Below, piece by piece: positions 24,879 to 35,400 of a stretch of DNA of 64,000 nt (the first letter of the stretch is position 1; every line of letters starts with the position of its first letter). A program made the position numbers and the translations under genes. The DNA is from Stomoxys calcitrans (lineage: Eukaryota; Arthropoda; Insecta; Diptera; Muscidae), in assembly GCF_963082655.1 (NCBI RefSeq), contig NC_081554.1, positions 58,328,756 through 58,392,755 on the forward strand, in the 5' to 3' direction. The notes beneath the pieces were generated by a model that had not been told where the DNA came from, did not search any database, and saw only the letters and a program-made list of their open reading frames with translations.

Positions 24879-25075
24879 GACAGATAGACGGACGAACGGA
24901 CAGACAGACAGACAGACGGACGGACAAACGGACGGATAGACGGACGGACAGACAGACAGACAGACGGACGGACGGACGGACGGACAGACAGACAGACGGA
25001 CAGACAGACGGACAGACGGACGGACAGACGGACGGACAGACGGACGGACAGACGGACGGACAGACGGACGGACAT
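24879..25075. repeat. GACR (GTCY) microsatellite, ~49 tetramers
   Basis: About 197 bp of GACA/GACG tetramers occupy the position where other family A copies have 4-10 tetramers. The 3' half becomes a regular 12-bp pattern, GACAGACGGACG. Both strands lack stops, giving 80-85-codon frames of low complexity that are not genes. Confidence 0.95.
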
Positions 25076-25196
25076 GGCTAAATCGACTTGAAATGTCAAG
25101 ACGATCAATCAAGGTCTCAGATATATATTTCGATGTATTACAAACGGAATGACGAAATTAATTTGCCCGCATCCTACAGCGGAGGGTATATTGCAA

Positions 25197-25515
25197 TTTT
25201 TATACCCTACACCACTACTGTGATACAGGGTATTATAATTTGTGAATTTGTTTGTAACACCTAGAATGAAGAGAGCTAGACTCATAGTTAAGTATACCAA
25301 TCGACCCAGAATCACTTTCTGATTCGATATGGCACAAGCATTTTCTTGGGACTAGAGACGAAGTCCATTGAAATTGGAAATAAACAGTTCAAATAGTTTG
25401 GGCCGATTTAGAAATCGGCTCAGATTTAGATATATCATCCATATATGTGTTCGTCCGAATTGGACTAAAATTATATCGTTTTTAGTAAACCGATTCTCAC
25501 AAAATTTTCCACTTC
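25197..25515 (+). mobile_element. Family C head fragment
   Basis: TTTTTATACCCTACACCACT and TTCGATATGGCAC match the head at 1,947. A monomer with TCGGCTCAGATTTAGATATA follows at 25,413. It is broken by a SINE tail. Confidence 0.65.
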
Positions 25516-25664
25516 TGTTGTGTCGCTATGCGGCACCCCGTTCGGATTCGGCATAAAAAAGGAAGCCCCCTATAATTGAGCTTAAAATTTAATCGGACTG
25601 CACTCATTGATATGAGAGAAGTATCCCCTGTACCTTAATGGAATGTTCATGGGAAATTTAGTAG
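25516..25664 (+). mobile_element. SINE, 5'-truncated
   Basis: TGTGTCGCTATGCGGC, GTTCGGATTCGGCATA, ATTGAGCTTAAAATTTAATC and CCTTAATGGAATGTTCATGG follow in the same order as in the SINE at 30,505-30,822. The tRNA-like head is missing. Confidence 0.75.
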
Positions 25665-26060
25665 TAGTAAGTTCTTCACTGTCAAATAGTCTGCTCTTTC
25701 ATCCCCCCTTAGTCCGCTATGGACCTGCAGCTAAACGATGCGATCGTGCTATCTTTATAGAAGACGTAAATCTCCTTCTTACACTCCAAGACTGTTCGTG
25801 ACCATAGCGTTCCGGTTGCTATTGCCCTGATGCCCGGTTTACTATCCATAAAGATCTTCACACTCGACGTCCTCGCGTTAAAACCACACCACCTCAGGCA
25901 TTCCGTGATCGCCCGGATCACCGCCCGCAGGACCGTATTATGGACAGACAGTCGTAAACAGATCTTAGTACTTGGGTTCTCAATGTTGATTACCCCACTC
26001 TGTCCTCTAGCTTTGGTACATCTGTGTAGCAAGATCCTCCAAATGGCAATACCAGAGTTC
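25665..26060 (-). pseudogene. Non-LTR retrotransposon RNase H domain, degraded
   Basis: The minus-strand frame at 25,709-26,032 reads like the RNase H domain of LOA/R1/I-type LINEs: a GRSG-like start (here ARGQSGV), a V..AVIRAITECLRW helix, SSVKIFMDSKPGIRAI (the conserved DSQ aspartate retained as DSK), SRTVLECKK, then a damaged C-terminus. Just past the frame end, another frame gives GDERADYL, the trace of the usual GNExADxLA motif, so at least one frameshift separates them. It lies downstream of the RT relic at 26,483-27,262, as expected in this LINE type. It is a dead copy. The exact clade is uncertain. Confidence 0.75.
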
Positions 26061-26482
26061 CGTCAACATAAGACTGTACCGCTGGAGTGCCTCGTACTCT
26101 ACTACAAGTGTCGTTTTAAGTATCCGATCGGAAACCTCTTCCATTCCATTAAAGTTTCCTATCGTCGCCTCACTTATATAGCGATGGTATGAGCTGCTCC
26201 TATTCTCTGTCCATTATTTCCATCGCCTTAAGTTTCATAGCCGCAGTGGCTGCCTCACACTTAAACTGAATGTTTATGGGTCGTCTATCAGAATAGTCTC
26301 CAGTGCCCTAGTGGGCGTGGTCCTCATCGCTCCGCATATCCCAAGGCAAAATGTTCTCTGATCCTGTTGTATTGTCCTCACAAAACACTTTTTCTCCATA
26401 GCAGTCTACCAAACTACTCAGGCGCAAGTATTGATCTAATCACGCTCCTGTGGAACCAGTGGACGGTCATCGGATTCAGTCC
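26061..26482 (-). pseudogene. LINE region between RT and RNase H, degraded
   Basis: The position between two recognisable domains of one LINE, and GC content matching them, make this the connecting C-terminal RT/linker segment. No continuous frame remains. No separate gene is seen. Confidence 0.5.
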
Positions 26483-27262
26483 TCATTTCGAGCCTACGGC
26501 CCGTCTATATAGTCCCCAGCAACTGTGAGCCTTCTCGGTACGCTCTTGAATGTGACACTTCCAATCCAGTTTCCTGTCCAAGATCACACCTACGTATTTT
26601 AACTTGTCAGATATCGAAATCGTTCTATTGAGGAAACGTGATACCTCAAATTGGCCCACCTTCCTATTCGTAGCGAACAGGCAGACTTCAGTCTTCTCTG
26701 TGTTAACATTAAGACCCCTAGGTCTAGCCCAGTCGTACGCCATCAGCAAGACCCTTTCGGCCCTTCTACAGAAGTAGTATAACATGGTCTGAGTAGCAGA
26801 CGGATGAAAATACCTCCTGAGTCAGCATCTGTAATATTTTATTTATGTTGGTCACCCATAGGATTGGCAATAAAATGCCCCCTGTGGCGTGCCCTGTGCC
26901 ACCTTTTCCTGTTTATTTATGTCACAGAATTTATTCACCATAGCATATTATATATCCATTCTCTCGGAACCTGGTCCACCCGATACTGGTCTAAGGATTG
27001 GATCAGTGTTTCGGCCCGCACATTATTAAAAGCCCCCTCGATGACAATGTATACCGCCAGTGTGTATGTCTTGGCATCGAAGGATTCTTCTTTTTGATGC
27101 AAAAACTCGTGTAGGGTAGTCTCCACCGACCTTTCCTTGACATAGGCATGCTGTTTGTATTTTAGCAATTCGCTGAATGTCCTTCTCTTTATCATGGTAT
27201 TTACAATGCATTTCTTGGTTTTGAGTAGGAAGGTCTCGAATAACTTGCCTTGCTAACTTTGA
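26483..27262 (-). pseudogene. Non-LTR retrotransposon reverse transcriptase, degraded
   Basis: Minus-strand frames at 26,935-27,195 and 26,483-26,785 carry reverse-transcriptase landmarks in order: KYKQHAYVKERSVETTLHEF, IEGAFNNV (the conserved acidic position of the first motif appears as IVIEGAF), GTPQG near 26,880, the catalytic YADD position degraded to YSDH with an in-frame stop shortly after, then LNVNTEKTEVCLFATNRK and LKYVGVILDRKLDWK of the thumb region. At least two frameshifts and a lost catalytic aspartate make it nonfunctional. Upstream sequence to about 27,262 still reads FETFLLKT. The QHAY...ETTLHE pattern plus a downstream RNase H suggest the LOA or a related clade; that is inference. 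Confidence 0.82.
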
Positions 27263-27430
27263 TTTAAGAAACTAGGGGGAGCCCCCCCTCCCCTTAACGG
27301 CCCGAGCTGGTATGTATCGCTGTCTTGACAAAAATTGGCTCAAATGAAAGGTATTATGGAGTAGAATCGAAATGTGCGTATCTTTCGGGGGCCGTCCAGT
27401 CCAGTCAAAAATCACCCTCAAATAAATATA
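27263..27430 (+). mobile_element. Family B fragment
   Basis: GGGGGAGCCCCCCCTCCCCT, CAAATGAAAGGTATTATGGA and GGGGGCCGTCCAG are family B blocks in family B order. Both termini are missing. Confidence 0.6.
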
Positions 27431-27955
27431 TAATAATGGAATTTTTTAAGCAACATTTTAACCAAAACGGCAGGACAATGACCTTAGTAGAATCCCACTC
27501 TGCTGTAGAGACGGAGAGAGTAACTTGGTTAAAAAAAATTTCTCAACTGTTGATATTGGGTTGCATATATGAGGCTACTGTCAACCTTAAAGATCATGAA
27601 CTTAAGCTCGTCATTTTTATAAATAAAAACACTTACCATGTCAATAGAAACAAACCTAAAATACAACAGAGCACACATCTTACCTGTAAGAGAGAAAATA
27701 AATAAAGGAAATCAGTTATGAGTTGTACTAAGAGAGGACGAACACTTATTAGGCCGAAGAAGACACAATTAATGAGTCGGTAATCACAAAATTAGGTATT
27801 TAATTTTTTATGGCTCGCAAATTTGCCCATGAACCTTCCATAAAGGAATAGAGGCAATCTTCTCACACATCAATGAGTGCTGTCCGATTCAAGTTTAAGC
27901 TCAATGATACGAGACCTTTATTTTATAGCTTAGTGCAAACGGCAAGCCGCAAATC
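27431..27955. other. Unassigned sequence, one open frame
   Basis: A plus-strand frame at 27,325-27,705 begins in the family B fragment and ends in a lysine-rich tail. Residues such as LLILGCIYEATVNLKDHELK show no domain I know. The rest is AT-rich. Gene status is unsupported. Confidence 0.35.
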
Positions 27956-28310
27956 CTTCTGCTTTTGCTCTAAGTTTGATCAAAACTATTTTAGTTTGAT
28001 TCAAACTACTCTATAATTGTTTCAAACTACTCTATGATTGATTCGACGCAAAGTAGTCAACTGAGTCACTTAAAAAGTAACTCAGTTCCTTAAGGAGGTG
28101 GAAAGCGACAAATCCTTCTGTTTGAGTTTAAATAAAACTATTTTTAGTTTGATTCAAACTACTTGCAGTTTGGTTCAAACTACTTGCAGTTTGATTCAAA
28201 CCACTTGCAGTTTGATTCAAATTACTAAGAGTTTGCATGGAACAGCTTCGAATTGGCCTCAAAATGGCCCCGAATTTGATTCAAACTACTTTGAGTTTCA
28301 TTTTTGCCTC
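27956..28310 (+). repeat. 21-bp minisatellite block 1 (degenerate)
   Basis: Units of the type GTTTGATTCAAACTACTT recur at 21-bp steps, most clearly at 28,145-28,235. Two larger segments, each starting GCAAATCCTTCTG or ACAAATCCTTCTG (27,949 and 28,108), are copies about 160 bp apart. Confidence 0.85.
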
Positions 28311-29475
28311 AAGTAGTATGATGATAATACCGTTTTGAAAAGCGGGAAAACCAAACCAACTACATTTCAACTAAACGACACTCATCCTATTGTTATGATT
28401 CTCCCAGATATGTGATGGAGTCTAATTGTTAGAAACTGGACCAAAAAAAAAAAAAAACACACTACAAATATTATAATTTTGTTCTTTTTAAAGGCTATAA
28501 ACGAAATCTTTAAATATACTTTAAAGCAAAATTTTTGGATCAATTATTACTTCACTTCCCTTTTTTCTACAATACATTCCCAGTAAATTTTACCCTGAAT
28601 TTACATAAAATTCTCACATATATTTAAAAATTCTCATGCAAGGCACCACAACACACTTAGCAAAATGAGAAGTGAAACAGAAACAAACAAAAAAACTCAG
28701 AGCTCTGTGCATCTGGGCGATAATCTCTCGTGCTAAAACGTCACATGTCAAAGTGACACCTTTAAAACGGCTATAGCAAATTGATGATAATAATGTTAAT
28801 GAGTTGCAGCAGCATGCATAGACGACATGGTTGCTGTGGTACTGATGATGACACCGTAGGGGGACAAAGCACACATTGTAAGAGGCTGCAGCGGGAAAGC
28901 AGAATACGATAAAATGCAATCAATGCAAACGTTTCGCATTCGCACTGGCATTCTAAAGCTCATACCACAATATATGGATAAAAATGATGGCAACCGGAGA
29001 GAAACAACGACAACGACAACGCCAACCACCAATGCCAGTGACGGCTATGACGATGACGACAACATTTATGCCATAGCCATCATCATAATTATCATCACCA
29101 TCATATCATTGTCACAGGTCTAATCTAAAGCGGCCATGTGTAAAGGTATATCTGTATAAAAGCTGAGTATTTTTCCTTCCAATATATATATATGTACATA
29201 CGCATTTGGAAACTGCAAAATTGTTTGATGAGGCAGATGAGCTGAATTGAACTGAACTTCACACTCTAGAGGTTAAGGGAATTGCATTAAAATGTTAAAT
29301 TTTTTTGTCAATTAGATGGAAGTTTTGAGTTCAATGAATAATTTAAAACATGAGTGAAGGCGGAATTGATTATGCTAAGTGGAGCCCTCTTCAATTCTTT
29401 TCCTCCATCGATTATTTGGAGTTAAAAGAATGAACAGTTATTAAAAAATACATAAAGATGAATTCATACATCTTA
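28311..29475. other. Spacer, no gene recognised
   Basis: AT-rich sequence with an A run (28,444-28,458), ACGACAACGACAACG near 29,008 and ATCATCATAATTATCATCAC near 29,079. Frames of 69-101 codons here are composition driven. Confidence 0.45.
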
Positions 29476-29876
29476 ATTCGTGTTTCAAACCACTTTGAGT
29501 TTGGTTCAAACTGCTTTGAATAGGATTCAAACTACATCGTGTTTGATTCAAACTATTATGAGTATGATTCAAACTACTTTCAGTTTGATTCAAACAACTT
29601 AGAATAGGATTCAAACTATTTTGAGTATGATTCAAACTACTTTGAATATGATTCAAACTATTTTGAGTATGATTCAAACTACTTTGAGTTTGATTGGAAC
29701 TACTAAGAGTTTGATACAAGCTTTTATGAGTTTGAATGAAAATACTTTGAGTTTGATTCGAACGACTTCGAATGTGATTCAAACTATTTGAGTATGATTC
29801 AAACTATTTTGAGTTTGATTCAAACCACTTTGAATATGATTCAAACTATTTTGAGAACGATTCAAACTACTGCTAA
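29476..29876 (+). repeat. 21-bp minisatellite block 2
   Basis: About 18 units of the type GATTCAAACTACTTTGAGTTT at 21-bp steps, in the same orientation as the other blocks. The minus-strand frame 29,441-29,782 is open only because the period is seven codons (NQTQSSL/NHTQNSL). Confidence 0.92.
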
Positions 29877-30314
29877 GATAGATGAGTAGATGAGTGAACC
29901 AAGTGCTCCTTGGTATAGGTAAAAGAGCAAACCAATTTAGGCTCTTTAAGCAATTAGTGATGGACCAGTGAGCAGAATACAAGCTTCGGAGTAACTGTCA
30001 TCTGCGGATGCAATTCCACAGAGCCAGTAAACCCAATGCGTAGAACTTGACTTAGTTAGTTATCTGCGCCGAATCCACTTCCTTAGTTTTCTGCGAACGT
30101 ACAAGCAACTTTTGACTAGGCGTAAGGAAAATCACTTTAGGAGATTTGTAGATGACAACAGATATTATCCGCTTGTGTCGGCTAAGTGAACAATAGGCTT
30201 ATAGGCAAGACGACTTGTGTTGATTTCGAATCAATATGTAAACCGGGACCTTTCTGCGAAATGTTTTAGGGAGACTGCATCAGCATTGTCCTAGACAAGT
30301 GAATGGGAGCGGTG
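29877..30314. other. Unassigned mid-GC insertion between minisatellite blocks
   Basis: This stretch lacks 21-bp units and is less AT-rich than its surroundings. It has no termini or domain that I recognise, and may be an old transposon fragment. Confidence 0.4.
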
Positions 30315-30503
30315 AAAAACCACTTTGAGCTGGGCTCAAACCACTTTGAATTTGACTCGAACTACTCTGTGTTTGATTGAAATGGCTTAGATTCAAACGA
30401 GATTGATCCAAATGGCTTTGAGTTCGATTCAAACTACTTTGAGTTTGATACAAACTCATAGAAATTTGATTGAAAATACATGAGCTTTAATCAAACTCTT
30501 TGT
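30315..30503 (+). repeat. 21-bp minisatellite block 3 (degenerate)
   Basis: Units such as GCTCAAACCACTTTGAATTT and GATTCAAACTACTTTGAGTT continue in the same orientation, then stop at the SINE head. Confidence 0.85.
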
Positions 30504-30504
30504 T

Positions 30505-30822
30505 GGAGGCCACCGTAGCTCAGAGGTTAGCATGTCTGCTTATAACTCTCAACGTCAGGGTTCGAATTGTGCCGAAAAAATCATGGAAAATCTTCAGCGG
30601 GGGTTATACCCTCCTATTGGTGGCCACATTTGTGAGGTACTATGCCATGAAAAAATTTCTCCTCCAAGAGGTGTCGTCCTGCCGCTCATCGTTCGAACTG
30701 GGCTATAACAATGGTGGTCCCTTAACATTGAGCTTAAACTTGAATCGCTCAGCACTTATCGATATGTGAGAAATTTGCCTCTATTCCTTAATGGAATGTC
30801 TATGGGCAATTTTGCAAACCGA
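30505..30822 (+). mobile_element. tRNA-derived SINE, near full length
   Basis: The head GGAGGCCACCGTAGCTCAGA contains an A-box-like TAGCTCAGAGGTTAG, and about 40 bp on is a B-box-like GGGTTCGAATTG, the internal RNA polymerase III promoter of tRNA-derived SINEs. The body contains GTGAGGTACTATGCCATG and GTTCGAACTGGGCTATA. The tail is CCTTAATGGAATGTCTATGG. It matches the copy at 61,787 along its length and sits inside the 21-bp array. The partial frame from 30,500 is not a gene. Confidence 0.85.
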
Positions 30823-30839
30823 TATATAGTCTTAAAGCT

Positions 30840-31275
30840 TGATTCAAACTCCTTCGCGTTTGACGTATCATCTACTAGTTCTCTATTCTTAATTGTAATT
30901 TATTAGTTTAAATTTGCCTACGAATTTTTCAGAAATCATTTACAGCTTTGAACATTTGAGGTGGATAAACTACTTTGGAGCCGGGTAAAATCAGTTGGAA
31001 ATTGGTCTAACCTACTTTAGAATAGAATCAAATCACAGCACACAACACACAATAATAGCGAAAACAAAACGCATACCACTCTGAAACGAAGTCAGCCCAC
31101 TTTAAAATGGAGTCAAACCACTTTCAAGTGGGGTCAAATCACTTTCAAGTGGAGTCAAATCACTTTCAAGAGGAGTCAAACCACTTTCAATTGGTGCCAA
31201 ACCACCACAAATAGCTTTGCAATACCATCAAACCACTTTAGGCTGGGTCAAACCACTTTAAAGGATGACATCAAA
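30840..31275 (+). repeat. 21-bp minisatellite block 4
   Basis: From about 31,085 the unit becomes AGTCAAATCACTTTCAAGTG and AGTCAAACCACTTTCAAT. Before that, units are scattered. ACACACAATAATAGCGAAAA at about 31,041 is the start of the larger repeat amplified at 31,666-33,340. Confidence 0.8.
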
Positions 31276-31665
31276 TCACCCTGACATAGAATAGCTGTGA
31301 GCACGGCACAGGCTGGAACATGGGGGTCTGATCTGTGTCCTGTTCATTACTGTCATGAGAAGCTTAGCTGTGAGATACCGGGCGCATACACAGGTTGCGA
31401 ATAGTGGAATACTCCAAGCGGAGTAGCTGCCACGGCAGTCGCGGACAATCAGCGGAATCGACTGGAGTTTCAGTGAGAGGTCGGGCGGCACCGGCTTTTG
31501 CACAATTCAATATGAAAAGACGAGTTATTGGCACCTTTTAATAACAAATGGCCACCCTGTTTCTCTGGCGATCGGTCCTTCGGACTGGAACAAGCTTGTT
31601 CACATATAGGAGCTTGACGAGAATCGCCGCCTTCACATGAAAATGTGGCAACATAACAACAACAT
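31276..31665 (+). mobile_element. LINE 3' end fragment
   Basis: CTGTTCATTACTGTCATGAG, AGCTGCCACGGCAGTCGCGG, TTCAGTGAGAGGTCGGGCGG, GCGATCGGTCCTTCGGACTG, GAGCTTGACGAGAATCGCCG and the final CAACATAACAACAACATC form the 3' UTR of a non-LTR element. Part of it (CTGTTCAT...GCAGTCGCGGACAAT) is the same sequence amplified at 49,961-50,760. It inserted into the 21-bp array. Confidence 0.75.
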
Positions 31666-33340
31666 CAAATCACTTTATGTTTCTGTCAGATCATTTGACG
31701 GTAAATTCAGAAATCATTTTCAGCTTTGAGCTATTTTCTTATTTTTATTTCACTATTTTGTCGATTTTCATAATTCCTATACGGATTTGGAAAACCCCTA
31801 CTGGCAGACATAAATCCTACTAAGTATGCTACCGATAATTGCAAAAACAAAACGCACTTCGAAATAAAGTCAGACCATTTCGAAATAGATAAAATGGAGT
31901 CAAACCACTTTGCATTACCATCAAACCACCTTGCAATACTAACAAACCGCTTTACAACACTATCAAACCACTTTGCAATACCGTCAAACCACATTTCTAT
32001 ACCACCAAACCACTTTGGGTTGGGTCAAACCTCTTCAATGGATGACATCAAATCACTTTAAGTTACAGTCAGATCATTTGAAGGTAGTATCAGAAATCAT
32101 TTTCAGCTTTAAACTATTTTGCCATTTTTATTTCACAATTTTGTCCATACCCATACGGATTTGGGAAACACCTGCTGGCAGACATGAACCTACTAAGTAT
32201 ACAACCAACGCATTCCATACCGACACAGCACACCAATAATAGCAAAAATAAAACGCATACCACTTCGAAATAGAGTCAAGCCACATAAAAATTGAGTCAA
32301 ACCACTTTGAATTGTGGTCAAATCCCTTTGCAATACTATCAAACCACTTTGCAATACCATCAAACCAATTTGCATTACCACCAAACCACTTTGGGTTGGA
32401 TCAAACCGCTTCAAGGGATGACACCAAATAATTTTAAGTTGCAGTCAGATCATTTGAAGGTAGATTTGAAAATCATTTTCAGCTTTGAACTATTTTGTCA
32501 TTTTTATTTTACAATTTTGTCAATTTTCATAATTCCTACACGGATTTGGAAAACACTAGCTGGAAGACATTAAATCTAGTATAAGTATATAGAAGTATAC
32601 AACCAACGCATTGTCATACCGACACAGCACACCGATAATAGCAAACGCTCACCACTTCGAAATGGAGTCAAACCACTTTAAAATGGAGTCAAACCACTTT
32701 GAAGTGGGGTCAAACCACTTTGCAATACCATCAAACCCATTTTAAAATGGAGTCAAACCACTATGCAATACCATCAAACCAATTTGCATTACCACCAAAC
32801 CACTTTGGGTTGGATCAAACCGCTTCAAGGGATGACACCAAATAATTTTAAGTTGCAGTCAGATCATTTGAAGGTAGATTTGAAAATCATTTTCAGCTTT
32901 GAACTATTTTGTCATTTTTATTTTACAATTTTGTCAATTTTCATAATTCCTACACGGATTTGGAAAACACTAGCTGGAAGACATTAAATCTACTAAGTAT
33001 ACAACCAATGCATTGTTATACCGACACAGCACACCGATAATAGCAAATGCTCACCACTTTAAAATGGAGTCAAACCACTTTAAAATGGAGTCAAACCACT
33101 TTGAAGTGGGGTCAAACCACTTTGCAATACCATCAAACCCATTTTAAAATGGAGTCAAACCACTTTGCATTACCATCAAACCGATCTGCAATAAAATCAA
33201 ACCACTTTGCAATACCATCATACCGCTCTGCACTACTATCAAGCCACTTTGTAAAACCATCAAACCATTTTAGTTTGGATCAAACCACTTCAAGGGATGA
33301 CTTCAAATCACTTTAAGCTGCAGTCAGATCTTTTGAAGGT
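31666..33340 (+). repeat. Higher-order repeat of 370-460 bp built on the 21-bp units
   Basis: The marker ACGGATTTGGAAAAC recurs near 31,782, 32,155, 32,540, 32,953 and 33,412. Each large unit contains 21-bp units of the AGTCAAACCACTTTGCAATA type, a segment with AGTCAGATCATTTGAAGGTA and CATTTTCAGCTTTGAACTAT, and ACCGACACAGCACACC. The units around 32,400-32,600 and 32,813-33,010 are practically identical, implying a recent duplication with a ~413-bp step. Confidence 0.88.
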
Positions 33341-33880
33341 AGATTCAGATATCATTTGGAACATTTCACCATTTTTTCACTTCGCTATTTTTTCCGTTTT
33401 CATAATTCCTATACGGATTTGGAAAACCCCCCGCTGGCAGACATGAAACCTACTAAGTATACAACGTATTGTCATACCGATTCAGTATACCGATGGTTGC
33501 AAAAACAAAACGCACACATTTGTCATAGTTTATCACCTTGTTCTGTATGTGTGTGTGTGTTTTGAAATAGTTTCATTTTTAATTTTGACCTCAATGCTAT
33601 AGTAGTATGCTATGGCTTGGAGAAAAAATCACAGTTTATAGGAGGATTGAGACTAATTTCGAAATATGAAATAAATGGTAAATAAAATTGGACGATACTA
33701 ATGGCAGGAGCAAACCCATTCCAGCGAACATATGCCAAAATGATTAATGCCATGGCTCCAAGGTCTTTACCAACTGGTAACAGCTGATAACTAAAAATTT
33801 TAAAAGATAACCAAACTAGATTGTGATCATGAAAACATGGATACAGGCCCAATATCCCAAATATTAAAAAATCGAGTTAT
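33341..33880. other. End of higher-order repeat and spacer
   Basis: The last large unit runs to about 33,515, followed by a GTGTGTGTGTG tract (33,549) and non-repetitive AT-rich sequence. No gene recognised. Confidence 0.45.
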
Positions 33881-35400
33881 ACTACTTTAAGTTTGACGCT
33901 AACCTCTTGAATTGGGATTCAAACCACTTTAAATTGGATTCAAACCACTATTAGTTTGATTCAAACCACTGTAAGTTTGATTCAAACCATTTTAAATAAG
34001 ATTCAAACCACTATAAGTTTGATTCAAACCACTTTAGGTTTAGTTCAAACCACTTTAAGTTTAATTCAAACCACTTCATTGATTCCAACAACTACCAGTA
34101 TGACTCCAACCATGTCAGTTTGACTCAAAGCACTTTAAGTTTGAATCAAACCATTTCATAAATGGTTTAAACCAATTTTCGATTGATGACAAATCGTATG
34201 TATCATTTCAAACCTAAAACAAATCTAAGAAAAAGGTATTTATAAGGATTACTTCAGGATTCCAACAACTACCAGTATGACCCGACCATAACAGTTTGTT
34301 TGAATCAAACCATTTTATAATTGATTTAAACTTATTTTAATTTCATAAATAATCTTTTGTATCCCTTCAAACCTTAAACAATTCTAAGCAAAAGGTATTT
34401 ATAAGGATTGCTTCTTGATTCCAACAACTACCAGTATGACTCCAACCATGTCAGTTTGACTCAATGCACTTTAAGTTTGAATCAAACCATTTTATAATTG
34501 ATTTTAACCAATTTTAGTTTGATGACAAATCTTTTGTATCCCTTTAAACCTAAAACAAATCTAAGCAAAAAGTGTTTATAAGGATTACTTCTTGATTCCA
34601 ACAACTGTCAGTATGACTCCAACCATGTCAGTTTGACTCAAACCACTTTAAGTTTGAATCAAACCATTTTTTAAATGGTTTAAACCAATTTCAGTTTGAT
34701 GACAAATCTTTTGTATCTATTCGAACCTTAAACAATTCTAAGCAAAATGTATTAATAACGATTACTTCTTGATTCCAACAACTACCAGTAAAATTCCAAC
34801 CATGTCAGTTTGGCTCAAACCACTTTAAGTTTGAATCAAACCATTTTATAATTGATTTTAACCAATTTTAGTTTGATGACAAATCTTTTGTATCCTTTCA
34901 AACCTAAAACAAATCTAAGCAAAGAATGTTTATTAGGATTACATCTCCCTCCCCAAAACAAAAAATCCCGAATCAACAAAATTCGTTCTCCTGATCTTAA
35001 CTTGGACTTTACTAAAACCAGGGGCTAGTCATTCCTGCGAACCTGCTCCAACAGTTTGGTTCAAAACACTTTAAATTCGATTCAAAGCACTTTAAGTTTA
35101 GTTCAAACCAGTTTGAGTTTGGTGGAAACCACTCCACGTTTGATTCAAACCACTTTAAGTTTGTTTCAAACCACTTTAAGTTTGATTCAAACCACTTTAA
35201 GTTTGCTTGAAACCACTCCAAATTGTATTCAAATCACTTTAAATTGTTTTCAAACCACTTTAGGTTTGATTAGAACCACTCTCAATGGGATTCCAACAAC
35301 CTACTAGTGTGATTCCAAATATGCCGGTTTGAATCAAACCATTTCTAGTTGGATTCAAACCATCTTTAGTTAAATTCCAACATTTTTCTCCCCATTCCAA
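33881..35400 (+). repeat. 21-bp minisatellite block 5, with ~175-bp higher-order units
   Basis: The basic unit is GATTCAAACCACTTTAAGTT. Between 34,070 and 34,950 a compound unit starting GATTCCAACAACTACCAGTA recurs near 34,080, 34,259, 34,418, 34,591 and 34,772. It contains CAACCATGTCAGTTTGACTC and GACAAATCTTTTGTATC. From 35,055 to 35,345 simple 21-bp units resume. The open frames on both strands here are seven-residue repeats. Confidence 0.9.

Larger units (their letters stand above)
22312..25192 (-). mobile_element. Long family A variant with amplified monomers
   Basis: The plus strand begins AACAAGTAAAAGCGTGCTAA, GTTTGGTGGGGCAGAATC and ends near 25,192 with CGGAGGGTATA. Both are recognisable but diverged family A termini. 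Between them are about 15 monomers around the phrase TTGCGCCCTCTAGCGGCTCA at ~154-bp steps. It also holds a mariner MITE (22,831), a trimeric higher-order repeat (23,370-24,600) and an extreme GACR tract (24,879). At ~2.9 kb it is 2-3 times the other copies, through internal amplification. Confidence 0.78.

Noticed and set aside
24824..25112. Overlapping 80-85-codon frames (TDRQTDRR or RPSVRPSV)
   Set aside because: Pure product of the GACR microsatellite, open on both strands.
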